Assembly (NCBI RefSeq): GCF_001831475.1
Contig: NZ_CP017688.1
Span: 434,001-498,000 of the forward strand
DNA length: 64,000 nucleotides
Origin: Flavobacterium crassostreae
GTDB lineage: Bacteria > Bacteroidota > Bacteroidia > Flavobacteriales > Flavobacteriaceae
Direction: 5' to 3'
The notes under the pieces were generated by a model. It searched no databases. It was given only the letters and a program-made list of their open reading frames with translations, and was not told the DNA's origin. The first letter of the stretch is position 1. Every line of letters begins with the position of its first letter. A program made the translations under genes and the position numbers. This document shows, one piece after another, positions 45,423 to 55,246 of this stretch.

Positions 45423-46964
45423 TTATTTTACACCATGCATTAATTTTTTCATCACCGGAGAAAGCGCAACCATTATTAGTCCTGCAGCAATAGGTATGAT
45501 GGTAAATATCAAAAAGAAAGTAGACAAACTATATTGTGTTGTAATTTTTTCTATCATTCCTCCCATAGATCCTGCAATTTTATTTCCCATACCAATGAAT
45601 AAGTAATACACACCAAACATGATGCCAATCCATTTGGCCGGAACTAATTTACTAACATAAGATAATCCTACTGGAGAAATACATAACTCTCCTATAGTAT
45701 GAAAAAGATATGCTGCTATTAACCAAAACATACTCACTCTAACTACAGATTCTGTATTGATACCCATACTTCCGTAAGCCAAAAAGCCAAATCCCAAACC
45801 TAACAAGGTAAGTCCTAGACCAAACTTTAGTGGTCCCGAAAGATTGTATTTACTCTCCCACCATTTTGAAAAAACAGGAGCAAGAACCACTATAAATAAA
45901 GAGTTTAATATCCCGAACCAGGTTGCTGGAACTTCCGTTCCGGTAGAGTTATACTCTCTTGCAACTTTCCAAAGTACAATACCCCATATAATTACAAAAC
46001 TTATAGATAAAATTAGATTACCTATAGAATATTTTTTGAAGGTTTTAGAAAACAATTTAATTAAAACATACGTAATAATTAACAACGGTACTATGGTCAA
46101 TAACGTATCGGCAATTTTAAACATAGAGGCACTGCTTCCAAACAATTCTCTTTGGGTGAATTTTTCGGCAAAAATAGTCATCGATCCTCCAGCCTGCTCA
46201 AACGAAGCCCAGAAAAAGATCGTAAACACGGAAAAGATCAATACAGCAATAATTCTGTCCCGAACCACATTTGCTGGTATGTTTTCTGAGGCGGCTTTAT
46301 CTTTAGACTCTTGTTTAGATGCAGCAGTTGGTTTAAGACCTATAGCACCAAAAATATTCTGAGTAAAGTAAAATTGTAACATTCCAAAGAACATAAAAAT
46401 TCCGGCAAGTCCAAATCCCCAACTCCAAGATATTTTTTCACCAATATAACCACAAATCATGATTCCTAAAAAAGCTCCGGCATTAACTCCCATATAATAC
46501 AAAGAGTATGCTCCATCTTTCTTTTCCGGGTGGGACTCGTAAGCATACGAAATAATAGAAGTCATATTTGGCTTGAACAAACCATTGCCCGCAATCAAAA
46601 ACCCAATACCTATGTATAAAAACAGTGGGGTTTCGAATGCCATTGCTGCATGCCCTAAAGTCATTGCAAATGCTCCTAAAATAACTGCCCAACGATATCC
46701 TAAATATTTATCGGCTAGATAACCTCCTATCACTGGCGTAAAATAAACCGACATGGTGTACGTTCCGTATAAACCCAAAGCATCTTCTATACTCCAGGCC
46801 CAGCCCCCTTTGGCTATCGAAGACGTTAAGAACAAAACCAACAAGGCACGCATGCCGTAGTAAGAAAATCGTTCCCACATTTCTGTAAAAAACAAAACAA
46901 ACAATCCTGCAGGGTGTCCTAAAACAGGGTCTTTAAAAAATTGATCCGTGGTATCTTGACTCAT
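45423..46964 (-). CDS. POT/PTR peptide MFS transporter (1)
   Basis: 513 residues. POT signature FTEMWERFSYYGMRALLVLF (ExxERFxYY, about 27-46), GNGLFKPNMTSI, then SLYYMGVNAGAFLG; about 14 membrane helices. Proton-coupled di/tripeptide uptake. Third in transcription order of three tandem paralogues downstream of a DPP-IV-type peptidase, with 33-bp spacing to the next. Confidence 0.93.
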   Translation of the reverse strand: MSQDTTDQFFKDPVLGHPAGLFVLFFTEMWERFSYYGMRALLVLFLTSSIAKGGWAWSIEDALGLYGTYTMSVYFTPVIGGYLADKYLGYRWAVILGAFAMTLGHAAMAFETPLFLYIGIGFLIAGNGLFKPNMTSIISYAYESHPEKKDGAYSLYYMGVNAGAFLGIMICGYIGEKISWSWGFGLAGIFMFFGMLQFYFTQNIFGAIGLKPTAASKQESKDKAASENIPANVVRDRIIAVLIFSVFTIFFWASFEQAGGSMTIFAEKFTQRELFGSSASMFKIADTLLTIVPLLIITYVLIKLFSKTFKKYSIGNLILSISFVIIWGIVLWKVAREYNSTGTEVPATWFGILNSLFIVVLAPVFSKWWESKYNLSGPLKFGLGLTLLGLGFGFLAYGSMGINTESVVRVSMFWLIAAYLFHTIGELCISPVGLSYVSKLVPAKWIGIMFGVYYLFIGMGNKIAGSMGGMIEKITTQYSLSTFFLIFTIIPIAAGLIMVALSPVMKKLMHGVK

Positions 46965-46997
46965 ATATATTAAATTAAAATTGTATTAATCCCGTTA

Positions 46998-48512
46998 TTA
47001 TTTTTCATTATCCTCAGCACCGTGAGTCAAACGTTTTAGGGGTTTTAAAAGCATCAAAAACAAAGCCCCCACTATAATGGTAAATAGTAAAATGCCTAAA
47101 AAAACCGTGTATTCTCCTAAATCACTAGCCGATTCGCCTATAATACCTGCTACTTTATTTCCTAAACCAGTTGCTGCAAAATAAACTCCCATCATCAACG
47201 AAGCATATTTTACAGGAGATAGTTTTGTTATAAAAGACAAGGCAACCGGCGAGATGCATAGCTCTCCAATGGTATGAAACAAATACGCCATAACTAACCA
47301 CAACATACTAGAAGAACCTGATTTGCCAAATTCTTGTGTGGCAAAAACCATAAACAAAAACCCAAATCCCATAATTATAATACCAATGGCCATTTTAAAA
47401 AGAGACGAAGCTTCGGATCCTTTTAATTTGCGTTTAGCCCAGTAAGAAGCAACAATAGCTGCAAAGATAATAATAAATGCTGCATTTAGACTCTGAAACA
47501 TCACCGTTGGCACCTGCATTCCAAATAAAGCTCTATCGGTTTTGGTCTCTGCATATAAATTCATCAATCCTCCTGCTTGTTCATAGGCACCCCAAAAGAT
47601 AATCACCATAATAAACGAAAGCAGCAAAACTAAGAAACGATCTTTATCAATTTGCGAATCTAACTCTTTGTAAATCATCATCATTAAGGCAGTGATAACT
47701 GTTAGAAACAAAAACAACACACCAAATCCCCAGCCTAAAGAATACCAACCCACTAAAGATAACAGGGTTAAAACTATGGTAAAGAACAACTGTTTTTTGG
47801 AAATCAATAAATTTTGAAAAAGAGCCCCATAAGAACTCTCATCTACCGCACCCACTTGTTGCACCTCTAGGTTGCCAACTTGGCTTAAATATTTTTGTCC
47901 CCAAACATATACCACCAGACCCAGTACCATTGCAATACCTGCCAGACCAAAGCCAGCGTGCCATCCCCATTGCATTACTACAAATCCAATGACCATTGTG
48001 GCTAGTAGAGAACCTGTGTTGATTCCGATATAAAAAATACTAAATCCTTGGTCTCTACGGATATCGCCTTGCGCATACAAACCGCCAACCATGGTAGAAA
48101 TATTTGGTTTTAATAATCCAACCCCTAAAATTACCAATCCTAAACCAGCATAAAAGGCCCATGTATCTGTAATTGCCAACACTCCGTGCCCTATACAAAG
48201 CACTACGGCTCCAAGCAAAACAGCTTTTTTTTGCCCTAGGAGTTTATCCGCAATCATTCCTCCGGGAATAGACATTACGTATACCAACATGGTATACCAT
48301 CCGTATAAGGCTAACGCTTCTTGGCTAGTCCATCCTAAACCGGGACCTCTTGCATCTCCAATGGTTTCTGTGGTCATGTACAGCACCAACAAGGCTCTCA
48401 TTCCATAATATGAAAAACGCTCCCACATTTCTGTAAAAAACAAGATAAATAATCCGGTTGGATGACCAAATAATGTAGATTTTAAAGGTGCATCTGTGGT
48501 TGTGTTTGACAT
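46998..48512 (-). CDS. POT/PTR peptide MFS transporter (2)
   Basis: 504 residues. It opens PLKSTLFGHPTGLFILFFTEMWERFSYYGMRALLVLYM, shares the N-terminal region with transporter 1 almost word for word, and has VILGVGLLKPNISTMVGGLY and FSIFYIGINTGSL. Transporters 1 and 2 are clearly closer to each other than to transporter 3. The C-terminus ends in a charged tail. Confidence 0.93.
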   Translation of the reverse strand: MSNTTTDAPLKSTLFGHPTGLFILFFTEMWERFSYYGMRALLVLYMTTETIGDARGPGLGWTSQEALALYGWYTMLVYVMSIPGGMIADKLLGQKKAVLLGAVVLCIGHGVLAITDTWAFYAGLGLVILGVGLLKPNISTMVGGLYAQGDIRRDQGFSIFYIGINTGSLLATMVIGFVVMQWGWHAGFGLAGIAMVLGLVVYVWGQKYLSQVGNLEVQQVGAVDESSYGALFQNLLISKKQLFFTIVLTLLSLVGWYSLGWGFGVLFLFLTVITALMMMIYKELDSQIDKDRFLVLLLSFIMVIIFWGAYEQAGGLMNLYAETKTDRALFGMQVPTVMFQSLNAAFIIIFAAIVASYWAKRKLKGSEASSLFKMAIGIIIMGFGFLFMVFATQEFGKSGSSSMLWLVMAYLFHTIGELCISPVALSFITKLSPVKYASLMMGVYFAATGLGNKVAGIIGESASDLGEYTVFLGILLFTIIVGALFLMLLKPLKRLTHGAEDNEK

Positions 48513-48538
48513 AATTTATTTTTAGGTTAGTATATTTT

Positions 48539-50053
48539 TTATTTAACTTCTTGCATTAATTTTTTTACGATTGGCGAAATAGCAATTAAAATAATTCCGG
48601 CAATTAAGGCATATAGTGCCAAATCTTTATATCCATCGGCATATACCGTTAGTTTTTCGAGGTTGGTAGCGTTTTCTGAAGCTTCGGCAATATTTGCTCC
48701 TAATAGTCCCGCAAAATACTGGCCATAGGCACTGGCCAAAAACCACATCCCCATCATTACGGCCTGGGTTTTGTTTGGCGAAAGCTTAGTCATTACAGAC
48801 ATTCCTATCGGAGACAAACAGAGTTCTCCAAATGTAATTATAAACCATCCAAATGTAAATAAATCCAAAGAGGTTTTTCCGGTGGCATCTGCAAAAAATT
48901 TAGTGTAATAAAACACATAAAACCCTCCTGCAAGAAACAAAAAGCCCAATCCGAACTTTACAACGGTATTGGGTTCTATTTTTCTTTTGTGCATCCAAAG
49001 CCAAACCAAACCAACCAGGGCAGCAAAAGCAATAACAAAAAAGGAATTGGCCGAATTATTGACTCCGTTAGGATCTAACGGGATTCCTAGAACGGTATTG
49101 TTTAAATTGTGAGCAGCAAACAAGCTCAAGGAGCCACCGCTTTGTTCAAAAAACGCCCAAAAAAAGATAGAAAAAACAATAAAGACCAAAGCAGCCATTA
49201 GTTTTTTGTTTTCTGCAACAGAAAAATTTCTCATCTCATAAAACAAATACAATAGAGAACTCGGCCCGATGATAAACATAAAAATGTCCGTGTAAGCGGT
49301 GTTAGAAACCATAGTCATTACCACCGGAATAACAATCAAAGAGCCAATATAAGTAGCAATTTCAAATATTTTTCGTTTGGATTTATTTAAATTAGACAAA
49401 GGCGAAAGCCCTATATCTCCTAAACTTTTTTGTGTTTTGGCAAACGTAAGTAAACTAATGCACATTACAATTGCTGCAAAACCAAAAGCAACGTTCCAAC
49501 GCAAGTGTGCTGGAACTATAGTATTTAGCATCGAGCCATTTGCTACAGCAATACATAAATACCCACCAATTAGTGCCCCTAGATTAACTCCAGCATAAAA
49601 CAAAGAAAATCCTGCATCTCTACGGTGGTCGTTTTCTTTATATAATTTACCTACCATCGTTGAAATGTTGGGCTTAAAAAAACCAGTCCCAATTATAGTA
49701 AAACTTATCCCAAAAAAGAAAAATTCCTTAGGATTGAGGGCCAAAATAACACTCCCAACAATCATTAACAACCCACCCCAAAACAGGGATTTCCTGTATC
49801 CCAGAATTTTATCCGCAAACAAGCCTCCTATAAAAGTAAAAGCATAAACGAAAGCCTGTGTTGCTCCGTATTGCAAATTAGCTACTTTGTCATTCATGGC
49901 TAGCTGACTAACCATAAAAATAACCAACATGCCGCGCATGCCATAAAAGCTAAAGCGCTCCCACATTTCGCTAAAAAACAAATACCACAATTGCTTTGGG
50001 TATTTGCCTTCAAAGTTCTGAATTTGTTGTAACGATGGACTAGTTGTATTCAT
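48539..50053 (-). CDS. POT/PTR peptide MFS transporter (3)
   Basis: 504 residues. The signature is FSEMWERFSFYGMRGMLVIFM, followed by GTGFFKPNISTMVGKLY and FSLFYAGVNLGALIGG. It is divergent from transporters 1 and 2 in sequence. It begins 7 bp after the S9 peptidase stop, so the two are almost certainly cotranscribed. Confidence 0.93.
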   Translation of the reverse strand: MNTTSPSLQQIQNFEGKYPKQLWYLFFSEMWERFSFYGMRGMLVIFMVSQLAMNDKVANLQYGATQAFVYAFTFIGGLFADKILGYRKSLFWGGLLMIVGSVILALNPKEFFFFGISFTIIGTGFFKPNISTMVGKLYKENDHRRDAGFSLFYAGVNLGALIGGYLCIAVANGSMLNTIVPAHLRWNVAFGFAAIVMCISLLTFAKTQKSLGDIGLSPLSNLNKSKRKIFEIATYIGSLIVIPVVMTMVSNTAYTDIFMFIIGPSSLLYLFYEMRNFSVAENKKLMAALVFIVFSIFFWAFFEQSGGSLSLFAAHNLNNTVLGIPLDPNGVNNSANSFFVIAFAALVGLVWLWMHKRKIEPNTVVKFGLGFLFLAGGFYVFYYTKFFADATGKTSLDLFTFGWFIITFGELCLSPIGMSVMTKLSPNKTQAVMMGMWFLASAYGQYFAGLLGANIAEASENATNLEKLTVYADGYKDLALYALIAGIILIAISPIVKKLMQEVK

Positions 50054-50060
50054 TGCTGGA

Positions 50061-52229
50061 TTAAAGGTTTGCGTGTATAAAATTGGTCATTTTATTAAAC
50101 AACTGTATTCTAGTCATGCCACCGTATATTCCGTGGTTTTTGTCTGGATAGATCTGAGAGTCAAACTGTTTATTTGCCTGAATTAAAGCTTCTATCATTT
50201 GCATGCTATTTTGCAAATGTACATTATCATCCGCACTACCATGAATTAGCAAATACTTCCCCTTTAGTCCATTCACATAATTAATTGGAGAATTATCTTC
50301 ATATCCGCTGGCGTTTTCTTGCGGCGTTTGCATATAGCGCTCGGTATAAATGCTATCATAAAACCTCCAGTTGGTTACGGGTGCAACGGCGATAGCCATC
50401 TTAAATATATCCGCACCTTTAAACAAACAATTTGAAGCCATAAATCCGCCATAAGACCATCCAAAGATGCCTATTCTGGACGCATCCACAAACGAATACT
50501 CTGCCAATACTTTGGCTGCATCCATTTGATCCTCTACCTCATATTTTCCGAGCTGTAATTGTGTTACTTTTTTAAAATCAGAACCTTTAAATCCAGTTCC
50601 TCTTCCATCCACACAAGCTACAATATACCCTTGTTGTGCTAACATCATAAACCAATAATCATTGGCGCTATTCCATTTATTGGCCACTTGTTGGGATCCT
50701 GGACCCGAATATTGGTACATAAATACGGGATATTTTTTGGTAGGATCCAAATCTTTTGGCTTCATTATCCAAGCATTCAAAGCATTTCCTTTTGGGGTTT
50801 TTAGAACAAAAAACTCTTTGGATGGCAAATCATACTTTATTAAATCGCTAGACAATCTAGCGTTATCTTCGATAACCTGTAGCGTTTTGGCAGATTTTGT
50901 TGCAACCAAAGTATACACCGTAGGCTGTTCCGTGCTTGAAAAAGCATTTATATAGTATTTAAAGTCTGGACTAAATGTAGCATGGTTAGTTCCTGTTTTG
51001 GAGGACAATGTTTTTTTATTTTTTCCGTTCAAGCCGATACTATAAATCGCTCTATTGATCGATCCGTTTTCGGTAGATTGATAAAATATCGTTTTCGATT
51101 TTTGGTCCAACCCATAATAAGAGGTTACTTCCCAAGATCCATTGGTGATTTTGGTTTTTAATTGTCCGTTTTTGTCGTACAAATAAATATGATTAAAGCC
51201 TTCTATTTCGCTGGTCCATATAAAGCTATTATCATCCAAAAAAGTGAGGTCGTCGGTAATGTCAATATATGCTGGATCTTTTTCGTTCAAAATCACTCGG
51301 TGAGCCGCGGTAGTACCGTCAATAAATAATAAATCCAAATTGTTTTGATGGCGATTTAAAACTTGTGCCGACAAAACATTAGCATCATTGGTCCATTGCA
51401 AACGAGCTATATAAAAATCCTGGTAATTGTCTAAAGCAACCTTTTGGGTAGTTGTATTTGCCACGTTGTAAATATGCAACGAAACCACTGCATTTTTTTC
51501 GCCCGCTTTAGGATATTTGAACGTTTCTATAGAAGGATATAGTGCCGTACCAAAAACGGACATCGAAAATTCCGGAACATCAGTTTCGTCAAAACGGATA
51601 TAGGCTAATTTTTGGCTGTCTTTACTCCAGTCAAATGCTTTTACAAAAGCAAATTCTTCTTCGTAAACCCAGTCTGTAATTCCGTTAATAATAGCATTTT
51701 TTTTGCCATCGGTGGTTAGTTGGGTGCTGGTTTTGGTAGCAATGGTGTAGATAAACAAATTATTATCTTTTGCGTAGGCAATACTTTTGCCATCCGGAGA
51801 AAATGTAGGCTCTTGTATCTGAAAATCGAACAATTTTACCAGCTCTTTAGTGTTGGTATGGTATAGATAATAATCCGCCGTAAAAGAATGTCTGAATATT
51901 TTTTGGGTATTGCATGCTATCAAAATATTTTTTTCGGAGGCATCCAGTTTGTAGCTATCCATGCTAGACAAGCCCTTGTGGTCTTTGGTATCAATTAATG
52001 TGGCGACTTTTTTTAAGGTAGCAAAATCATACAAATCAATCTGCATGGTTTTTGCAGATGTATTGGTATTCAAAACCGTATATTGGTTGGTGTTTTTTAA
52101 CGATTGTAACGCATCCATGCCTTGAGGCTGAAAGGATCCAGTAAAAATATCCTCTACTGAAATTTTTTGTTGCCCAATAACGGTCCAACACAAAAATAAA
52201 AATAAGAACAAAAAGGATTTAGAATTCAT
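50061..52229 (-). CDS. S9 family dipeptidyl peptidase (DPP-IV type)
   Basis: 722 residues. Signal peptide about 1-20. The DPPIV_N beta-propeller (about 80-450) contains the substrate-N-terminus-binding motif DWVYEEEF near 186-193. The alpha/beta-hydrolase part has Ser592 in GWSYGG, an Asp near 667-668 (GSADDN) and His699 (DKNHG). It releases N-terminal dipeptides, probably Xaa-Pro, in the periplasm. Immediately upstream of three peptide transporters, so a peptide-use operon is likely. Confidence 0.94.
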   Translation of the reverse strand: MNSKSFLFLFLFLCWTVIGQQKISVEDIFTGSFQPQGMDALQSLKNTNQYTVLNTNTSAKTMQIDLYDFATLKKVATLIDTKDHKGLSSMDSYKLDASEKNILIACNTQKIFRHSFTADYYLYHTNTKELVKLFDFQIQEPTFSPDGKSIAYAKDNNLFIYTIATKTSTQLTTDGKKNAIINGITDWVYEEEFAFVKAFDWSKDSQKLAYIRFDETDVPEFSMSVFGTALYPSIETFKYPKAGEKNAVVSLHIYNVANTTTQKVALDNYQDFYIARLQWTNDANVLSAQVLNRHQNNLDLLFIDGTTAAHRVILNEKDPAYIDITDDLTFLDDNSFIWTSEIEGFNHIYLYDKNGQLKTKITNGSWEVTSYYGLDQKSKTIFYQSTENGSINRAIYSIGLNGKNKKTLSSKTGTNHATFSPDFKYYINAFSSTEQPTVYTLVATKSAKTLQVIEDNARLSSDLIKYDLPSKEFFVLKTPKGNALNAWIMKPKDLDPTKKYPVFMYQYSGPGSQQVANKWNSANDYWFMMLAQQGYIVACVDGRGTGFKGSDFKKVTQLQLGKYEVEDQMDAAKVLAEYSFVDASRIGIFGWSYGGFMASNCLFKGADIFKMAIAVAPVTNWRFYDSIYTERYMQTPQENASGYEDNSPINYVNGLKGKYLLIHGSADDNVHLQNSMQMIEALIQANKQFDSQIYPDKNHGIYGGMTRIQLFNKMTNFIHANL

Positions 52230-52880
52230 AGATTTGTTTTAAAGATAAAAAAGAGCCCAATTTTAGTGAAAATTTTACAATTAGTTTACATTTTGTATGT
52301 TAAATATTAAAAAAAAATTAACAACCACGCTCCTTTCAATGCTTAAAAGGCTGTTGTTTGGAACTCAAAAAACCAGGTTCTGACCTCTAATTTGCAAAAA
52401 TTCGAGAAAGAAAAACGCTGACAACACGGGCAAAAATGGCGTTGTTTCTGCTAAACCTTTTTGGAACTACCCGATAGTTGTAACCAAAAAAACACATAAC
52501 CAATACAAATACAGACACTTAATGATTTGCAACAAAAACAACTCCCGCCATTTTAAAACGTGTTTTACTAAAACACTACGCCCTTAAAACTCCATGATTT
52601 AGAATAAAAATAAAACCCTAATTATTGGTTAGTCCTGCCAATCCACCAACAAAAAAAATTGCATTTTTCTTACTTTAAAAAACCGTACAAACCACCAACG
52701 GCCAACTATCTTCTCATGGATTGCACCAAAGAACAACCGTCATTTAAGGGTATAAAACAGAAAGATCGGTTGCTTTTACGGCAGTATTGCTGGCAAGTAG
52801 CTTAGAAACTATATAATTTATTGGCTTTTAAAAGTCCGAAATCTGTATCTTTGTTGTAAAACAATATCACCATCATTAGT
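52230..52880. other. Gene-free 650-bp stretch
   Basis: Divergent region between the S9 peptidase and HMG-CoA reductase. It holds no ORF of note. Visible items: a small hairpin GTGTTTT/AAAACAC near 52560-52577, a GCGTT/AACGC pairing around 52422-52454, and the HMG-CoA reductase promoter at its right end. Base composition is less extreme than in other intergenic regions, so an unannotated ncRNA or a decayed gene is possible; I see no proof of either. Confidence 0.4.
52821..52853 (+). promoter_or_regulatory. HMG-CoA reductase promoter
   Basis: TTGG (52821) and TATCTTTG (52846-52853), 21 nt apart, 28 nt before the ATG. Confidence 0.6.
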
Positions 52881-54197
52881 ATGAACCACCCTATTTCTGG
52901 ATTTTCAAAATTATCCAAAGAAGAAAAAATAAATTGGATTGCTAAAGAATATTTTTCTGCTCCAATCGATGCGGTAGCGTTATTAAAAAACTATTGGAAC
53001 TCCGACGAAAAACTACAGCAACTACACGATGAATTTATTGAAAACACCATCACCAATTTTTACATTCCTTTGGGCGTTGCTCCCAATTTTTTGATAAACG
53101 ACCATTTTCGAACAATTCCCATGGCAATTGAAGAGAGTTCTGTGGTAGCGGCAGCAGCCAAAGCAGCAAAATTTTGGTCTAGCCGAGGTGGATTTAAAAC
53201 CATAGTGAGCAACACCGAAAAAATAGGTCAAGTACATTTTATATACTACGGAGACCCTTCTAAATTAGAACACTTTTTTGCCCAAACCAAAGCAAGGTTT
53301 TTTACAGATACCCAAAGCATTACTAAAAACATGCAAAAACGTGGAGGCGGAATTCTATCCATCACCTTAAAGAACAAAACCCATTTATTGGCTAATTATT
53401 TTCAGTTGCATGCCACGTTTGAAACAAAAGACAGCATGGGGGCTAACTTCATCAACTCTTGTTTGGAGCAATTTGCAAAGACCTTACAATCAGAAGCCCA
53501 ACAATACGCTGGGTTTACGCAAGAAGAAAAAAATATTTCGGTTATAATGAGTATTCTCTCTAACTACGTGCCAAACTGTATTGTGCGTGCGGAGGTTTCT
53601 TGCCCTGTGGAAGATTTAGAAGAAAAAGGCATTCCAAACCCATTAGAATTTGCCCAACGCTTTGTACAAGCAGTACAGATAGCAGAAATAGAACCCTACA
53701 GAGCCGTTACCCACAACAAAGGGATCATGAACGGAATAGATGCCGTAGTGCTGGCTACAGGAAATGATTTTAGAGCCATTGAAGCAGCTATACACGCCTA
53801 TGCGGCACGATCGGGCACTTACTCTAGTTTGTCTCACGCCAAGATAGAAAACGGGATTTTTAGTTTTTGGCTTGAAGTACCATTGGCTTTAGGAACCGTT
53901 GGCGGCCTTACCTCTTTGCATCCATTGGTAAAATTATCTTTAGAAATGCTAGAAAATCCTTCTGCAAAAGAGTTGATGCAAGTGGTTGCCGTAGCAGGTT
54001 TGGCACAAAATTTTGCTGCTTTGCGCTCGCTTACCACCACCGGAATTCAAGAAGGCCACATGAAAATGCATTTGAACAATATTCTAAATCAGTGTAACAC
54101 TACCAATGCAGAACGCGTTGCTATTCAGAATTATTTTAATACTAATGCGGTAACACACAGCGCAGTGATAGATTACATTGCTACACTACGGAACTAA
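52881..54197 (+). CDS. Hydroxymethylglutaryl-CoA reductase, class II
   Basis: 438 residues. It starts with an HMG-CoA reductase segment (ISGFSKLSKEEKINWIAKEY); PMAIEESSVVAAAAKAAKFW carries the active-site Glu, and NKGIMNGIDAVVLATGNDFRA the Lys and Asp region. A His near the C-terminus (GHMKMH) fits the class II arrangement. It reduces HMG-CoA to mevalonate, implying isoprenoids come from the mevalonate route here. The GHMP kinase follows after 44 bp. Confidence 0.93.
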   Translation: MNHPISGFSKLSKEEKINWIAKEYFSAPIDAVALLKNYWNSDEKLQQLHDEFIENTITNFYIPLGVAPNFLINDHFRTIPMAIEESSVVAAAAKAAKFWSSRGGFKTIVSNTEKIGQVHFIYYGDPSKLEHFFAQTKARFFTDTQSITKNMQKRGGGILSITLKNKTHLLANYFQLHATFETKDSMGANFINSCLEQFAKTLQSEAQQYAGFTQEEKNISVIMSILSNYVPNCIVRAEVSCPVEDLEEKGIPNPLEFAQRFVQAVQIAEIEPYRAVTHNKGIMNGIDAVVLATGNDFRAIEAAIHAYAARSGTYSSLSHAKIENGIFSFWLEVPLALGTVGGLTSLHPLVKLSLEMLENPSAKELMQVVAVAGLAQNFAALRSLTTTGIQEGHMKMHLNNILNQCNTTNAERVAIQNYFNTNAVTHSAVIDYIATLRN

Positions 54198-54241
54198 TTT
54201 TCAAACAAACGTTGCTAATTAAAGCAACACCCCTTTGTACG

Positions 54242-55159
54242 ATGAAAAAAACCTATTACAGTAACGGAAAATTATTAATCACCGGCGAATATCTTGTTTT
54301 AGATGGAGCCAAAGCACTAGCCTTACCTACCAAATTTGGTCAAAATTTAATCATTGAAAAAGGGGAAAATCAAGCCATTTATTGGAAAAGCTACGATGTA
54401 GACCAACACATTTGGTTTGAAGACAGTATTAGTTTTGCAAGTATTATCACACCACAACAGACAGCAGAACCTTCTGTAAAAACAACCCTAACCGCCATTT
54501 TGCACCATGCGTATCTAGCAAATCCGCGTTTTATAGACCAAGCATGCGGATACCAAATAACAACACAGTTGACTTTTCCAAGAAAATGGGGCTTAGGCAC
54601 CTCTTCTACGTTGATAAATAACATTGCACAATGGCTACAAATAGACGCTTTTAAACTACTTAACGCTAGTTTTGGAGGCAGTGGCTATGATATTGCTTGT
54701 GCGCAACACCACTACCCTATAACCTACCAATTACAGCATGGAAAACCTAAGGTAGTAAAGCACTCTTTTGTACCTAGTTTTAGTGACCAAATTTATTTTG
54801 TTTATCTCAATCAAAAACAAAGTAGCAAAACAGCAATTGCCAAATACAGAAACCAACACCATCCTGCATTAGAAAAAGACCTGGCATTTATAAATGCAAT
54901 TACAACCGAAGTTTTAGAGGCATCCAAGATAGAAACATTTGAACATGCTTTAGAAAAACACGAAAGCAAAATGAGTCATATATTACAAACCAGTACTATT
55001 AAAGAACTGCTGTTTGCAGATTTTGAAGGCCAAATTAAAAGTCTTGGTGCTTGGGGAGGAGATTTTGTTATGGTTACCTCAAAAACAAATCCTATCCCTT
55101 ATTTTCAGGCCAAAGGCTACCCTACTGTTTTGAGCTACCAAGAGATGATTTTGACCTAA
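54242..55159 (+). CDS. GYDIA-family GHMP kinase
   Basis: 305 residues from ATG 54242; an in-frame TTG at 54212 is rejected because MKKTYYSNGKLLITGEYLVLDGA is the GHMP N-terminus. The ATP loop reads GLGTSS (117-122) and the family-naming GYDIA motif is at 148-152. Its position behind HMG-CoA reductase suggests a mevalonate or phosphomevalonate kinase role, but the actual substrate is not readable. Closed by a strong terminator. Confidence 0.9.
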   Translation: MKKTYYSNGKLLITGEYLVLDGAKALALPTKFGQNLIIEKGENQAIYWKSYDVDQHIWFEDSISFASIITPQQTAEPSVKTTLTAILHHAYLANPRFIDQACGYQITTQLTFPRKWGLGTSSTLINNIAQWLQIDAFKLLNASFGGSGYDIACAQHHYPITYQLQHGKPKVVKHSFVPSFSDQIYFVYLNQKQSSKTAIAKYRNQHHPALEKDLAFINAITTEVLEASKIETFEHALEKHESKMSHILQTSTIKELLFADFEGQIKSLGAWGGDFVMVTSKTNPIPYFQAKGYPTVLSYQEMILT

Positions 55160-55183
55160 AGTAAAAGCCTTAAAATAAGACCT

Positions 55184-55217
55184 AAAAAAACTCGATACTT
55201 TGTATCGAGTTTTTTTT
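55184..55217. terminator. Bidirectional terminator
   Basis: AAAACTCGATAC and GTATCGAGTTTT flank a 3-nt loop with A- and T-runs. Shared by the GHMP kinase and the convergent PpiD-like gene. Confidence 0.93.
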
Positions 55218-55246
55218 GAAATTAATAATAACTACTTAATATATTA

